This document shows positions 35,040-46,658 of a stretch of 64,000 bases of DNA, one piece after another. Source of the stretch: Cyclaneusma minus (Eukaryota > Ascomycota > Leotiomycetes > Marthamycetales > Marthamycetaceae); NCBI GenBank assembly GCA_037179335.1, contig JAKZHN010000040.1, forward strand, positions 62,001 to 126,000. Direction: 5' to 3'. The position numbers and the translations under genes are program-made. How positions within the stretch are numbered: position 1 is the stretch's first letter; every line of letters begins with the position of its first letter. The notes beneath the pieces were generated by a model that was not told where the DNA came from, did no database searches, and worked only from the letters and a program-made list of their open reading frames with translations.

Positions 35040-38000
35040 ATATTATAATATGATTTTGCGTTTTGTTTTAAGCATGCTTATATATATAGCACGTGCCGCT
35101 AGCACCGTCGCTAGCGTCGTAAATTTATAAAAAGCTTTTATAGCTCCGCTTTAGCTGGAAAGCTTCCTTTTTCAGCTTATAATATTATTTTATCTCGATC
35201 CTTACCTTAACCTTTGCTTTGCGCCGTGATAATTATATTATTATTTATGCCCTAATATAAAACGATATAATATAAATAATTTAATGCATTTTTTCAAAAA
35301 AAAATCATTAAATTTAATATATATTTAATTATTCTAAATTACAAAAATGCTAAAAGTTTTAAAATTTAATATAAATATCCAATATTTAGTCTTTTCGGAT
35401 TAATATTAATAATACTTTATTTATGCAATTAGATAAAATTATGCGCTATTAATGGATTTTTTTATTTTTTTATTTAATTATATATTTAAAATGCCTAATA
35501 TTTAATTTTGAAAATGGTGAATTAATATTTAAAAAAATTCTATTTTATAAAATTGCCAATTATAATAATATACCCGTTAAATTCCAATAGCCAAAATTTA
35601 TTTAAGTTTTTAAAAAAACCAATTATTTAATAGTATTTCCATTTAAGTTATTTTTTCTTAAAAAAAATCCATTTTTTAATTAAAAAAAGCCTTTTAAAAA
35701 AATAAAAATAGCAGGGATTATAATATATTTTTGCGCCATTTTTAATAGTATAGGGTATTTTAACGCTTTTTAAATCTATTAAATTTAAAAATTATATTTA
35801 AAAGCTGGCTAGGGTTTTAAAAAATATCTATTAATTTTAATTTAATTTTTATTCTATATAATAACTCTAATAGGATTTTAATTAAATATACTATTATTAC
35901 TATTTTTTTTATATAATTTAAGTTTTTTTAAAAAGCAGAAAAAGAATTAATAATTTTTTTTTGCAATTTTTTGGATTTTTTCAATTTTAATTTTATAAAG
36001 CTTGAATTGGTTTTTGAATTTTTTAATAATATATATATATTTAAAGCCATTATAATTAAGATTTTTTTTTAAATTTTTAAAATTAATGCAAAAAAAAAGC
36101 AAGATAATAGCAATATTAATAGTATTAAATTATAAAATTCTAATAAAATAATTGTTTATTGTTTTATAAATTGCTAAATAAGCAGCAATATTATTGGCCC
36201 GGTATTTATATTTAAATTGTTTTTAGCGAAGCTTTTTGAAAATATTTATATAGGATAATATTATATAATATAAGGTAGAATAGGTTTTGCTTTGTATTTT
36301 GGTTTATATTTTACTAAATATTTCCAGGCAATTTTTAATTTTTTTTAGCAAATTTTAATTTTTATTAATTAATTTAAAATTTTTATTTTTATAAATATAT
36401 TTAATTAATTATTTTTGCTTAATAAAAATATTTAATATATCCCAGCTAAAGCTTTATTTGATTGCAAAATTAAAAAAAATTGCTTAAGCTTAAAAAACCA
36501 TTAATTTTTAAATTTTTTATAAACCTTTTTATATATGGCTTGGAATAGCCGGCAATTGAAAATAACGATAATATAATATGCCTTGCAAAAGAATTCGTTT
36601 ATATTCTTTTTATTAATAATTTTTATAGCTTTATTATATTTAATTTTGAAAATTTCTAATATTTTTAATAATTTAATATTAAAAGCTTTAACCAATTATT
36701 AAGCGCTGAAATTAATAATATATGCTATATATTAAATATTATTTTTAATATTGCTAAAATACTAAAGCTGGTAAATAAAATAAATAGCTTATTGCTATTA
36801 AGCTTTAATATTAAGGTTTTTAAATTTGCATAGCATTTTATTATTGGCACAAATATTATTGTGCGTTATAACAAAAATAGCGCTTTTGATATTAAAATTA
36901 TTAATAATTTTAAACTATTATTATCTTAGGTAAATACCGCTATAAAATGGTTTAATAAAAAACTCCAATTATAGTAAAATAATAATTAATATATAATATA
37001 AATATTGAAATATATGAATGTTTTAAATTTAATGCTGCAAAAAAAATATATAATAAAAAAAATTCGGAAATAGAGAAAAATTTTCTTTTTAATTTAATAA
37101 TAACATATTAAAATTTATTTAGAAATTGCAAAAATTACAAAAATAATTTAAAAATATTAATATTACTATTTAATATTGCATTATTCATTAGCCAAAATAC
37201 TATATTTAAAAAAATTATATTGTATAAATTTAAATAAATTATTTTGAATTTTAAATTATAATTAAAAAAATAATATTATGCGATAAAGATTTTTTTTTTA
37301 TTATACTTTTATTTTTAAAAAGCAAAGTATCAAAAAAAATTTATAGCTTTGGCATTTGATTTTTAAATACTATTTTATTTTTTAAAAATCCAATAATAAA
37401 TAATGCCAGTTTATTTTTTTTATGCTTGCCAGCCTAACAATTTATAATTGCAAAAATTTATTTATCCAATTTTATATAGGATTATAGCCGGCCAATTAAA
37501 TAATAGCATTATGCTTTAATTTTTTTATTAATATTGGCACGTAAAATAATTGGATTAATATGGTTAATTTTGAAAGTTATAAACATTTTAAATTACAAAA
37601 TAAGCAATTAATTTAAATATGTATTTCTAAAATATTAAAAATATTATTTACTAGAATTCTTTTCAGATTTAAAAACCAATAATTTAATAAAAAAATATTA
37701 TTTTCGATTATTATAGCTATTAGCAATTTGCAAAATTTAATTTGCTATTTTTTAATGCCTTGGAATTAAAAAAACTTTTGGGGGGTAAATATAGCATTTT
37801 TAAAATCGGCTTTTTTAGGTTTTTTTGCGGTATTTTTTTTTTCAATTAATTGGTAAAAATCCTTTTATAATAGGTGCAATAGTAAATAATAGCATTATTG
37901 CTAAAAAAAAATTAAATATTGCAAAGATTATTATATCAAAGGCCCCTATATTTGCCAATCTAATAGCCTGGCTAAATGCAAATAATTTGCAAAAAAAAAG

Positions 38001-38422
38001 ATTTTTATTAGCAATTGGCATTTTTTTTATTTTTACCAGCGTTTTTAAAATAATATATTAATTATATTTGAATAAAACCATTATGAAAATTACGGCTTAT
38101 ACAAATAGAAATGGTAGATATTTAAAGGTATTAAAAAAAGAAATACAGATTTTTTACCAAAGCAAATGGCAAAAAATATTCTAATATATAATTTGGCCTA
38201 TTAGCAATTTTGGCTAATATAAAAGTGGGTTTGCGATTTATAATTATATTTTTAATTTATGGTATTACGCAAATTAAGCTCATAACACTATATTAAAATT
38301 AGGTGTAAAAGTATTTATGCCTTATGGCCTTAGAAATTAAAATCCCAATTAAAAATTGAAGTTTTGGAATTAAATTTGGGACCTCCTTAATTCGTTAGAA
38401 ATTTAAGTTTTAAATTTAAATT

Positions 38423-38644
38423 TTAGTTTTTCCTCTTTAGTTTCCCATACTCTGTTAATATTTTGCCACGTATATGGTCTCGCAATCCGACCTTTTTCCC
38501 GTGCACCCAAAGCGTGATATTCGATAGTGCCTCCTCGTACGGTAACATGTCCGAATCCTCAAACCATGCATCTAGTACCTTCAACATCTCGCAAGATAGC
38601 ATCACATCCCAAGTATCACACACAACCAAACACACAAAAACTCT
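38423..38644 (-). pseudogene. Open fragment of an unidentified gene at the AT-block edge
   Basis: A 73-codon open stretch on the minus strand with ordinary-looking amino-acid content (WFEDSDMLPYEEALSNITLW, then GLRDHIRGKILTEYGKLKRK) and a stop at the border of AT block 1. It has no ATG at its upstream end. It may be the last exon or a remnant of a gene truncated by the AT-rich block, or chance. No family recognised. Confidence 0.25.
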
Positions 38645-39091
38645 CAATCTTCATGTATTCATTTTATTCACTTTATTCATTTCGTATTTTCATACCTAAC
38701 TAAGCATTCTCATGCTAATGCTCGCTTGCAACAAACAAACGAACGACTGTCTGTAGGCTCGAAGACCGCTGAGGCTCGAAGACCGCCGAAAACCCCTTTT
38801 ATGCACAGAAAAAAGCAAAAAAAGAACGCCCAGTCCCAATGCATCACAAATCCCATGCCATGCCATGCCATGCATTTGTTTGTTCGTAAGCGTCGTTATT
38901 GTTAAAGAACTTGAAGACCGAGAAACGGATCCAAGTACAAAGCCATTCCTTCTTATTCTTTGGGGAACAGGAATCGAAAGAGAACAGAAGGTTGAATCGA
39001 AGAATCGAAGAATCGTCATGCAGTCAGTCAGCAGAGCTTGTCGCACAGCAAACTGTCCAATGTCGAAAGCCTGCAGTTAGGGCAAGTTGAC

Positions 39092-40315
39092 TTAGATGGA
39101 ATGCATAGCATGTCTGGCAACATGATCGCGGCTGAAGCGCAGAGCACGGCGGTGCTTGCGCGCAGCAGCAGCGATGGCAAACTCGGTCGTCTGGCCGCTC
39201 TGGCAAGTCGTGCCGGGAGCCATGTCTTGAACAACGCTCCAGGTGCCCGAAGCACACTCTTGGAAGCTGGAGCCGTCGATGCAGTTCCACATGCCCTCGT
39301 CGTCGCAGGCACCAGTCATGGCACCACCGCTGGAGCTCGAGCTGGAGGAAGAGCTGGCGGAAGCGACTGGGGTGGCGGTAGCGCTGGAGGGGACGATGTT
39401 GCTGGTGGGGCTGGCGGCTACGGGAGTGGCGGCGCTGGTGACGATCGTGGTGGCAGCAGCAGCGGAGGGAGACTCGGTTGCGAACATGCCGCCGCTGGGG
39501 GTGGCTGTGGTTGCGGCGGAGGCGGCATCGGAGGAGGCAGGCGTGGCAGCAGCTGTAGCGCCGGAAACGAAGAAGCCACAAGTACCGGATGGGCTGGCGA
39601 GGGCAGTGGAAGTCTGCAGACCGAGACGCTGGAGCACGGAGCCGGGCGAGGGGAAGATGACATCGGTGTCCTCGACAGTAGCGCAGTCATCACCACGGTT
39701 GGCATTCTTGATATTGGCCACGAACATGTCTGGGAGGGCGTCAAAGGCAGAGGTATCGCGAGTCTCGAGCTCCAGATCGCGCTTGGCGGAGCCGGATGTG
39801 ATGGACACGGGGGCGCAGTTCTGGTAGAACTCGCGGTTGCCGACTTTGTTGAGCCACGACCAGGAGAGCGTGTAGTTGCCAGTGGGGATGTTGTCTGGGA
39901 TGGTGAAGTTGTAGGGGAACGGATCAGCGGCCGAAGCGTCGCTGTCGGAGCCGATGTTGCCGACGGTGTTCTGTGCGGGACAGCCGCCTTCGATGGAGGT
40001 GATGACCTTGAAGGGCGTGGTGTTGTCGGGGGACATGGAGGCTGCGAGACTGACTTGGCAGGAGCCGCCGCCGTGGACGGACTGGCCGGTGAAGGCGAGC
40101 TTCTGGGTGCTGCCGAGCTCGAAGGTGTTCATGTCGGTGACGGTGTAGGAGTAGCCAGAGGCGCTGCTGACCTTGCAAGGGAAGTCGGAGCCGGAGGCGT
40201 CAAGGGGGGAGTTGTTGAGCGCGGTCGTGTCGTAGGGAGTGGGGGTGCTCATGATCATATGGGCAGAGGAGACAGTCGCAAGGCCGCAAGCGGCGAGGAC
40301 GGAGGAGTAAAGCAT
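39092..40315 (-). CDS. Secreted LPMO-like protein (AA11 type) with C-terminal Cys-rich module
   Basis: Single exon, 407 aa from the first ATG (40315). Signal peptide MLYSSVLAACGLATVSSA ends directly before His19, which would become the N-terminal His of the copper histidine brace. The second brace His is His81 in GQSVHGGGSC, and Tyr164 in NREFYQNCAP fits the axial Tyr. NNSPLDASGSDFPC and SIEGGC are conserved blocks of AA11-like proteins, copper monooxygenases that oxidise chitin. After ~residue 215 comes a long Ala/Ser/Thr-rich linker, then CDDEGMWNCIDGSSFQECAS...TCQSG, a small Cys-rich module like that found on AA11 C-termini and thought to bind chitin. The assignment rests on motifs; AA11-like proteins lacking demonstrated activity exist. 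A longer open frame on the opposite strand is an artefact of GC-biased codons. Confidence 0.83.
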   Translation of the reverse strand: MLYSSVLAACGLATVSSAHMIMSTPTPYDTTALNNSPLDASGSDFPCKVSSASGYSYTVTDMNTFELGSTQKLAFTGQSVHGGGSCQVSLAASMSPDNTTPFKVITSIEGGCPAQNTVGNIGSDSDASAADPFPYNFTIPDNIPTGNYTLSWSWLNKVGNREFYQNCAPVSITSGSAKRDLELETRDTSAFDALPDMFVANIKNANRGDDCATVEDTDVIFPSPGSVLQRLGLQTSTALASPSGTCGFFVSGATAAATPASSDAASAATTATPSGGMFATESPSAAAATTIVTSAATPVAASPTSNIVPSSATATPVASASSSSSSSSSGGAMTGACDDEGMWNCIDGSSFQECASGTWSVVQDMAPGTTCQSGQTTEFAIAAAARKHRRALRFSRDHVARHAMHSI

Positions 40316-40562
40316 CTTGAAGAGGGACTTGAGGATGTTCAAGGATGCTTGAGATGTTTTGAGGATGTTTGAGGTGCTTGAGGTAGTCGAGTTGCTTGAG
40401 CTGTTCGAGGTCGAGGTCGAGGTGTTGGTTGTTTGTTGAGGGAGAGTATCGTTCCAGACGACGTAGGTTGATGTTTTAAGCGGGAGTCGCGCTTGCGCAG
40501 TTGCAAAGAAAGTAGTTTGTGGGAGAATCTAGCAGGTGCGATCTAAGCGGGAAGAAGTCAGC

Positions 40563-40570
40563 TTTTTATA
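40563..40570 (-). promoter_or_regulatory. TATA box of the LPMO-like gene
   Basis: TATAAAAA on the minus strand about 250 bp upstream of the start codon at 40315. Confidence 0.45.
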
Positions 40571-43234
40571 CCGCTTGGCGCGATGTTGTTCGAATATCAA
40601 GGACAATTCTGCGTCGAACAACTCGAACAATTATCCAAATGAATCCTCGCCACGCTATTCAGAGACTCGCAACAATGCCCAGCATCGCATCTGAACACGA
40701 CTTGTTCACATTCGACAAAGAAGCAGGCGCCCGCTCGAATCTAGATGCATCTCAAGGAAAGCAGCAGAACATACCACTTCGATGTTGACGGCAGAATTCG
40801 ATCGATCGGCAGAAGGAGTAGTAAGGACTGTCTCTGCTGCACCAGGCAAGTCAAGAATAGAAGAGCGACGCAAAGAAGCCGACGGCAAAGAGGGGACGAC
40901 AGAAACTCGAGTCTTGCTTGACCTCGAAACCCAACAGAAGGATGGGGCCACGACGTCTTATACTACGGCGTCTATGGGGCCTTCCACGCGACCTACGATC
41001 TAATGTCGTTCCAGGATTTCCACATATACATTCACACTGACAGCGATCCGCTGCAAGGTACGGCCTATTTTGAGACAAACGATTGGCCGACACATCTTTT
41101 TTCTCCTGTCAAGGCACTCAAGCCTCTCACAGGCCGGGGATTTTCGTTGTCCATTGTCCCACTTGAGAACGAGCTCTTGGTCCATCCATCCAACAAGTTC
41201 AGCTGGACATGGAAGAGACCAGACGACAGTGTGGACCTCACTACAGCCACTCTGAGCCACTCGGCAGGAACGAACGCACGCACAGATGGAACGTCCGAAG
41301 TCCATGGGATCGCCTTCCGCAAATTGAATCGCGAACACCAGCTGGTGTCGTGGCAAGGCAAGGAGGGCACAGACTCATGCAGGCCAGTGTCGTGGATTCG
41401 ATAGGCTGTTGTGCAACTCGCCGCGACTCCATCAATTCGAAACATCGCATCGCCCCAATCTGGCAAATCCGACAGGAAGAAAAGCGGCAAAGCCCCCTGG
41501 TGTGGCGGCGGGGCTTCTTAAAAGACGCAGCAAGGCTCGAAGCAGCTGGTGAGTGCGTGCATCCAGGCACGAAAGGCCAACGAGTGGCAGCCACGACTTG
41601 CACACTGCCGCTGGGTCGATGTTGGGAGGACGTCGCGATGGCCAATTGACTTGTTCAGCCGCCGCCCTCGCTAAACACGCGCTGGAGATTGCTGAACACG
41701 GCCCCTGAAAAAGCTTAGTCAGTCAAGGCTTCGGGTCGTCGCGAAAGCCAATCTGGCAGCCCGAACATCCTGTCGATCCGACATCCATCATCCAGTGGGG
41801 GATGCACGAGATGCGATTGTGAAACCGCATGTGTCGAGGATCTTGCGAAATTTCTGCATGTATCGTCATCCGCGAAGGAGAGTGGGATCGCAGCGAGGAC
41901 AATTCTGGAATAGCACTCGTGTGCTCTGTTACTTGATGAGCCGCATTCAAGCCACTCATTTCTGCAACTCACCGACCTGGCTTCAGACAGCAACGCTTTT
42001 CCGATGGATCACGACCTTCATTCATCCTGAATTCGCTTCGTTTCGACTCCGTGCGGCCTCCCATGTTGTGGATGGTAATTGTTTCCACAGCATGTATGTT
42101 TCACTCTGCTTTTCCCAGCTCACAAGCTTTTGAGTTTGCTATCAATGTTATATGCTCCCCACCGTTGTCTGTTTCACTTTCACTTTTTTTTTCTTTCTCA
42201 CTTTTTTTTTTCCAGACAGGGCCCTCGCGGGTCGGTCGTAACACTTCCTTGTGCCCCGTCGTTCGTTCGTTCCTCGTCCATCCCAGTATCCATGCCTCGT
42301 CGAGTCTTCCCATGCCTCGTCGACGACTTTCCAAGGTCGTTCAATATGCGGCAACATAGGCTTTCACCGGCACAAATCTCCGATTTCTACATTGCCTCCT
42401 AGGAACCGGGTTCATAGGGCCAGCTGGTAAAAGGCCCATTGGCCCAACCCCTCCGTCGACCCCTCCCATGGGGTTGTTGTCGAAAAGAACATAGGTCAAT
42501 CCAAGTAGCTTGGGTCAAGGCTTAGTATAACCAGCACAGTCAGATCCGCGGAATCAGCCTGAAAAGTAGGCAAGAATAGACTACCATAATACCCAACCCG
42601 TTAATACATATATTGTTTAGAAATTTCAGACCTGAAACTGTTTAGATTCAGTTGGTTTCGATCGTAGCCTACCTTACCTTACCTCGTCCCTGACAATATT
42701 CTGTCGAAATAACGACGTCAAACTCGTAGCGAGCTCGGAGCTTCCCGGGTACCATTCGAAATGCCTGTACCAGAGCTTTGATTCAAGGAGGCCTTCAAGT
42801 CTTTAAAAGGCCATAGCAGACGCGTGCCCAGTCAGCATCACCAAGGCTACATATGTAAAATGCAAAGTACCAGGCTACTAAGAGCTTCACAGTGGCACTC
42901 ACGTAAACACCACCGAAACTAATCGCGAGTCGCCAAAACTGGACGACAGAGAGAATCTCACATAGGTTCCAAAGGATGGACTCTGTTTGTGTTTCTCTAT
43001 GCACAGCCCGTCTACGTATAAACATCTCACGCTTTTGTGCGAGAGACTATGCCTGTATCCTCTATGTGCAGTCATCACTGCTCCGCATCTCCTCCCCCCT
43101 CTCAATACCATTCGGATCTATGACCTATCATGCATACATGTACCGTTTCAATGCTCCAAGAATCAGCAAGAAAGGCAATTCATAGACCCTCCAACAAACA
43201 ACAAAAAGTTTTTAGCCACCTAGCTGACACACAT
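40571..43234. other. Intergenic region
   Basis: About 2.7 kb without a supportable gene. Open frames of up to ~130 codons (for example 41003-41404 on plus) show no recognisable domain and overlap equal-length frames on the other strand. A C/T-rich tract lies around 42170-42230. Nothing else recognised. Confidence 0.45.
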
Positions 43235-44926
43235 CTATTTCCGAAAAGCCCGCATCTCGCGCCTCCACCAGTCGGTAAAATCAACACACTGCACATCAAC
43301 GCCTATTTCCTGCAGTTTCTGCGTGCTTAAATGGCAGTCGTAGGGTCGCTGGACGGTGGCTTGGGGATCGTTGGGGGAGGTGAGGGGGGTCATGAGACCG
43401 AGGGGGATGGCGAGGAGGGAGGAGAGGCGCTGGCAGATTTCGTATTTGGTGCAGGGGTCTTGGGAGGAGAATTGGAGGATGCTGGGGAGGGGGTGGGAGG
43501 TGGAGGAGGGGAGGTATTTTTGTGCGACGTCTGGAGGGGGGAGGCTGTGTTAGCGTGGTTGCATTGATGGATGAGTGGAGGGAGTGGGGAGAGGGGAGAG
43601 GGAAGGGGGAGATGTCGATGAGCTGCGTGTCTGTTCCGAGCAGGGCAAGATTCTCGTGCTGTGGTCTTGAGCTTGCAGCCGTGTCAAGAATTTCCCATCC
43701 ACGAGCCTTGTCATCATCCGCACAACTGCTCTGACTTATGACTCAAGGGGAGAAGAGACAGCAGATAGCAACCGCAGCCAGGACGTGGCTCCAGCAGCCC
43801 TCATCTGCAGATTCCGCCATCTAGGCAAACTCCGATCCCCTTCCCAGCACAGCACACTCACTCATCTCCCATCACCATCCCCAGCTGTAATATCGTGATG
43901 TAAAAGAAAAGCCTCGAAAGACTCACCAACACAAACCCTCCCCACATCCTCCGTACAAGTCGGATACCTAACCGCCCAATGATCCATCCCCACCTCCTCC
44001 TTCTGCGCCTTCCAAACCGCATCAACCAGCGTATTAACCGCACTCTCCCCATTATTGCCATTTTCCACCGTGCCATAAAGCACCGGCACACGTAGCACCA
44101 CTCCTTTGCCCTTACCATCACCCCCTTCATTCTGCTTGTATACTTTCAAAACCTCTTTCTCACCATCCAACTTCGTCTCCCCATAAAAGTTCGTCGGTGC
44201 AGGCACAGCATCTTCAGCATAAGGCGCATCACCGGGCGTACCGGGGAATACGTAGTCGGTGGATATGTAGAGGAGGGAGATGGAGCGGGAGGCACAGTGG
44301 GTGGCCAGGAGGGAGGTGGCGGTTACGTTGAGAGCGCGGGTGCCTTCGGGGTCGGCGGAGCAGGAATCGGGTTGGCGGTTTGCTGCGCCTGTGTTTGAAC
44401 ATTGGGATTAGATTTGCGTACTTGTAGAGCTTTGTAGATCTGCGAGGCTTGGAGTTGTTGGATGGTGGGTGGCAGAGATGTGCTGGATGAGAGGGTGGAG
44501 GGAAGAGACGTACAGTGAACTAAGACATCGGGTCTTCAATCCCTCGGAAAGGCATCGTCAGCATCAGTCTCTTTTCAAAACACTAATCTGCCAAAGCATC
44601 CTGAGCCGTCTCGCATATGTGCCAGCTCACATCCTCCTCTACGCCATTCGTCCCAGCTCCGGCTTCGCACATGTACTTCAAGTTTCACAGCCCCATAGCT
44701 CCATATCATCGTAAACAGCCGCAAGCACGAAGAAAAGCACTCACTTAACCTCATCCAGCGCCTTCACAATCTCCTGCTCATCACTCAAATCCACCTTCAG
44801 AATCGAAGGCGGAGATGCGCGTGTCAGGCCGGTGCCGGTGACGTTCCAGTCGGCGCGCTCAAAGGCTTTCTTGACTTCGCGACCGAGCAGGCCGGTGGCG
44901 CCTGTGACGAGGGCGGTTTTGGCCAT
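43235..44926 (-). CDS. RmlD/MAT2B-type NAD(P)-binding protein
   Basis: Four exons on the minus strand: 44926-44745, 44533-44514 (a 20-bp microexon), 44388-43927, 43530-43235; introns 211, 125 and 396 bp; 319 aa. The N-terminus ALVTGATGLLGREV is the Rossmann dinucleotide loop of extended short-chain dehydrogenases. The microexon restores KPDVLVHCAANRQPD, the usual RmlD-family block. LLYISTDYVFPG and NFYGETKLDGE supply the Tyr-x-x-x-Lys pair. Closest architecture is dTDP-4-dehydrorhamnose reductase (RmlD) and the eukaryotic methionine adenosyltransferase regulatory subunit MAT2B (334 aa in human). In fungi such proteins are usually annotated as the latter, but the substrate is unknown. The long introns and microexon are unusual here, but phases agree at every junction. 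Confidence 0.85.
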
Positions 44927-45205
44927 TTCTGTGTTGCGTCCGACGGTGGTTGGGGGCTTGGGGTGGGCAGATTTCGGCAGGGCTTTTGGGGGCTTGGTGG
45001 ATGTCGTTCGTGGTTGAGCTCGAGCTGCGAGCTGCGAGCTGTTGATCTTCGGGCGCGGTGAGGGCTCGAAATGTGGGATGAAAGACTTGCTTGCTACGTC
45101 ACTTTTGCGCAGAGCTCTAATGAGCGAGCAGGTGGGAACACGGATTTGGAGGCGTGGATACGGGTGGTGAGGCTTTGATCTGATGGTTCTTTCGAAGCTG
45201 ACATG
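44927..45205. other. 5' flank of the RmlD/MAT2B-like gene
   Basis: The reading frame stays open upstream of the chosen ATG but without a further credible start. Treated as promoter and leader. Confidence 0.4.
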
Positions 45206-45312
45206 TATCAGTGAGGATTCGTCCGAGATTGCGTTTTTGCTAGTTGAAAACTTTACTATGACCGCTCCTGGCTGCCCTCGGGTGGCCAGGAATCTTTGGA
45301 ACAAATAATCGC
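45206..45312. repeat. Left arm of a long inverted repeat
   Basis: About 107 bp, near-perfect reverse complement of 45633-45740 (one single-base indel in the CCAGG/CCAGGG run and one or two substitutions). The arms are separated by a 320-bp unique loop. Confidence 0.92.
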
Positions 45313-45632
45313 GTTTTTGCAAATGCAACTTTCTTGAGTTTTCACGACTTCAGTTTCACAGCAGGCAGGAGTATCGCGGCGGCGTCGTCCAGCGCAGGCT
45401 CAAATCAGCAACGTGTCAACAACAGCATCTCAGTCCATAGCGCGCGCTCATCGCTCCATCAATCCCCAGAAGCTTCAAAACCAATACATGTAAGCATTTG
45501 CTTCACAGCCATGGCCACAGCAACGCGCAGCAACGAAAACAAACAAAATTTCCGTTTGTTGTGGTGGTTGAGTCTCATCTCCTTCGCAGCCATGGACAAG
45601 CCACAGACAGCAATGAAAAAGAGTCGCAAGCT

Positions 45633-45740
45633 GCGATTTTTTGTTCCAAAGATTCCCTGGCCACCCGAGGGCAGCCAGGAGCGGTCATAGTAAAGTTTTC
45701 AACTAGCAAAAACGCAATCTCGGACGAATCCTCACTGATA
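45633..45740. repeat. Right arm of a long inverted repeat
   Basis: Reverse-complement partner of 45206-45312. Shared words include TTTTCAACTAGCAAAAACGC and CCCGAGGGCAGCCAGGAGCG. No target duplication is obvious outside the arms. Confidence 0.92.
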
Positions 45741-45761
45741 TGCGTAAAGCCCTAGCACCAA

Positions 45762-45835
45762 GATAGAGAAAAAAGAAGAAAAAAGGAAGAGGAGGAGAGG
45801 GGGAGCGAAGAGGTGGGCGGCTTTTATGTGATGGC
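45762..45835 (+). repeat. Possible orphan fragment of the 60-63.8 kb module
   Basis: A purine tract followed by GGGCGGCTTTTATGTGATGG resembles the purine-tract/TTTTATGTGAAATTG junction of the tandem modules at 60-63.8 kb (for example near 62953-63010). The similarity is short and partly compositional. Confidence 0.35.
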
Positions 45836-46060
45836 CAACGGCGCTAATGGCGAAGCGATCGCTAGCGACCGCTTTGCCACTAGCGCCATGCCTGAGGCAG
45901 AATTCGGGTTCCTCCGAGTGATACATGTAGGTGTCGTCTTCCAGCGTGCAGCGGAGCAAACTATGTTCCATGCATGAGTCCCGACACCGACTTGAACGAC
46001 CTCGCGGTGACAATTCTTGTACGCTCACCCTGGATCCTCCGATTCCAAAGAACTAGAGAT

Positions 46061-46136
46061 ATTCCCAGTAATTCAGAATATTCCCAATTATTCGGGTTAT
46101 TCCCAGTTACTCAGAATATTCCTAATTACTGAGGAT
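46061..46136. repeat. 19-bp minisatellite, four copies
   Basis: Exact 19-bp period: ATTCCCAGTAATTCAGAAT and three variants in a row. Confidence 0.9.
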
Positions 46137-46195
46137 ATTCAAGGATCTAATGTGAGTACTGAGCGCAGAGTCAGACGAGATGTCACCACAAGACA

Positions 46196-46358
46196 CCTGA
46201 ACGAACCTCAGCAAATTCTCCCCGAGTCGACTTCAAGTTCGGATTTTCGTCAATTGACTGTATTGTTATATTTTAATTGAACAACCTCTATTAGACCGAG
46301 TCTATCCTCCCTCTTGGTGCTGATCGCCTCTCCGCACCCCGACCCGCAGTACTCTGGC
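46196..46358. repeat. 163-bp direct repeat, copy 1
   Basis: Diverged direct copy of 46659-46821 with the same length. Best-preserved part: TATCCTCCCTCTTGGTGCTG then ATCGCCTCTCC. Differences are mainly transitions. Confidence 0.85.
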
Positions 46359-46410
46359 TCGTGGTGGACTTTCTTCTGCGTCAATGCAAGATCTGATAGC
46401 CTGTCTTCCA

Positions 46411-46569
46411 ACTATTTGAATTTCCCCCAGTTCTTGGGATCCAGGTTAAGGTTTCTCATAATTACCTGGATTTCTCTCAATTATTTGAAATTTTCCCAGT
46501 CACCTGGATTTCTCTCAATCACTTGAATTCCTTTCAATTCCTTGGATTTCTCTCAATCACCTGAATTAG
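46411..46569. repeat. 19-bp minisatellite, second array (about eight copies)
   Basis: Units such as ATTACCTGGATTTCTCTCA, ATTATTTGAAATTTTCCCA and GTCACCTGGATTTCTCTCA follow each other at 19 bp, with one interruption at 46449-46460. Units resemble the 46061-46136 array, so the two are related. Confidence 0.85.
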
Positions 46570-46658
46570 CCAAGTCCGCGCCGAAGTTGCACGCAGAAGA
46601 AATTCCACCATAAGCCCGGGCGGATCTGGAGCAAATGCGCATAAGTCCGATTTCATTA

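Larger units (their letters stand above)
28886..38400. other. AT-rich block 1 (RIP-degraded transposon DNA)
   Basis: An abrupt switch to overwhelmingly A/T sequence, with almost no CpA/TpG left except small islands (for example 35040-35240). No intact ORF. It contains one recognisable copia element (29592-35039). The segments 28886-29591 and 35040-38400 are of the same composition but no family could be recognised in them. Open frames of 60-90 codons inside it are chance products of the composition. Confidence 0.9.

Noticed and set aside
35040..35240. GC-richer island inside AT block 1 as a possible gene or promoter
   Set aside because: Too short, no open frame or RNA fold recognised; probably an under-mutated stretch next to the copia LTR.
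41003..41404. 133-codon open frame upstream of the LPMO-like gene
   Set aside because: Some protein-like stretches, but overlapping frames on the opposite strand are as long and no family is recognisable.
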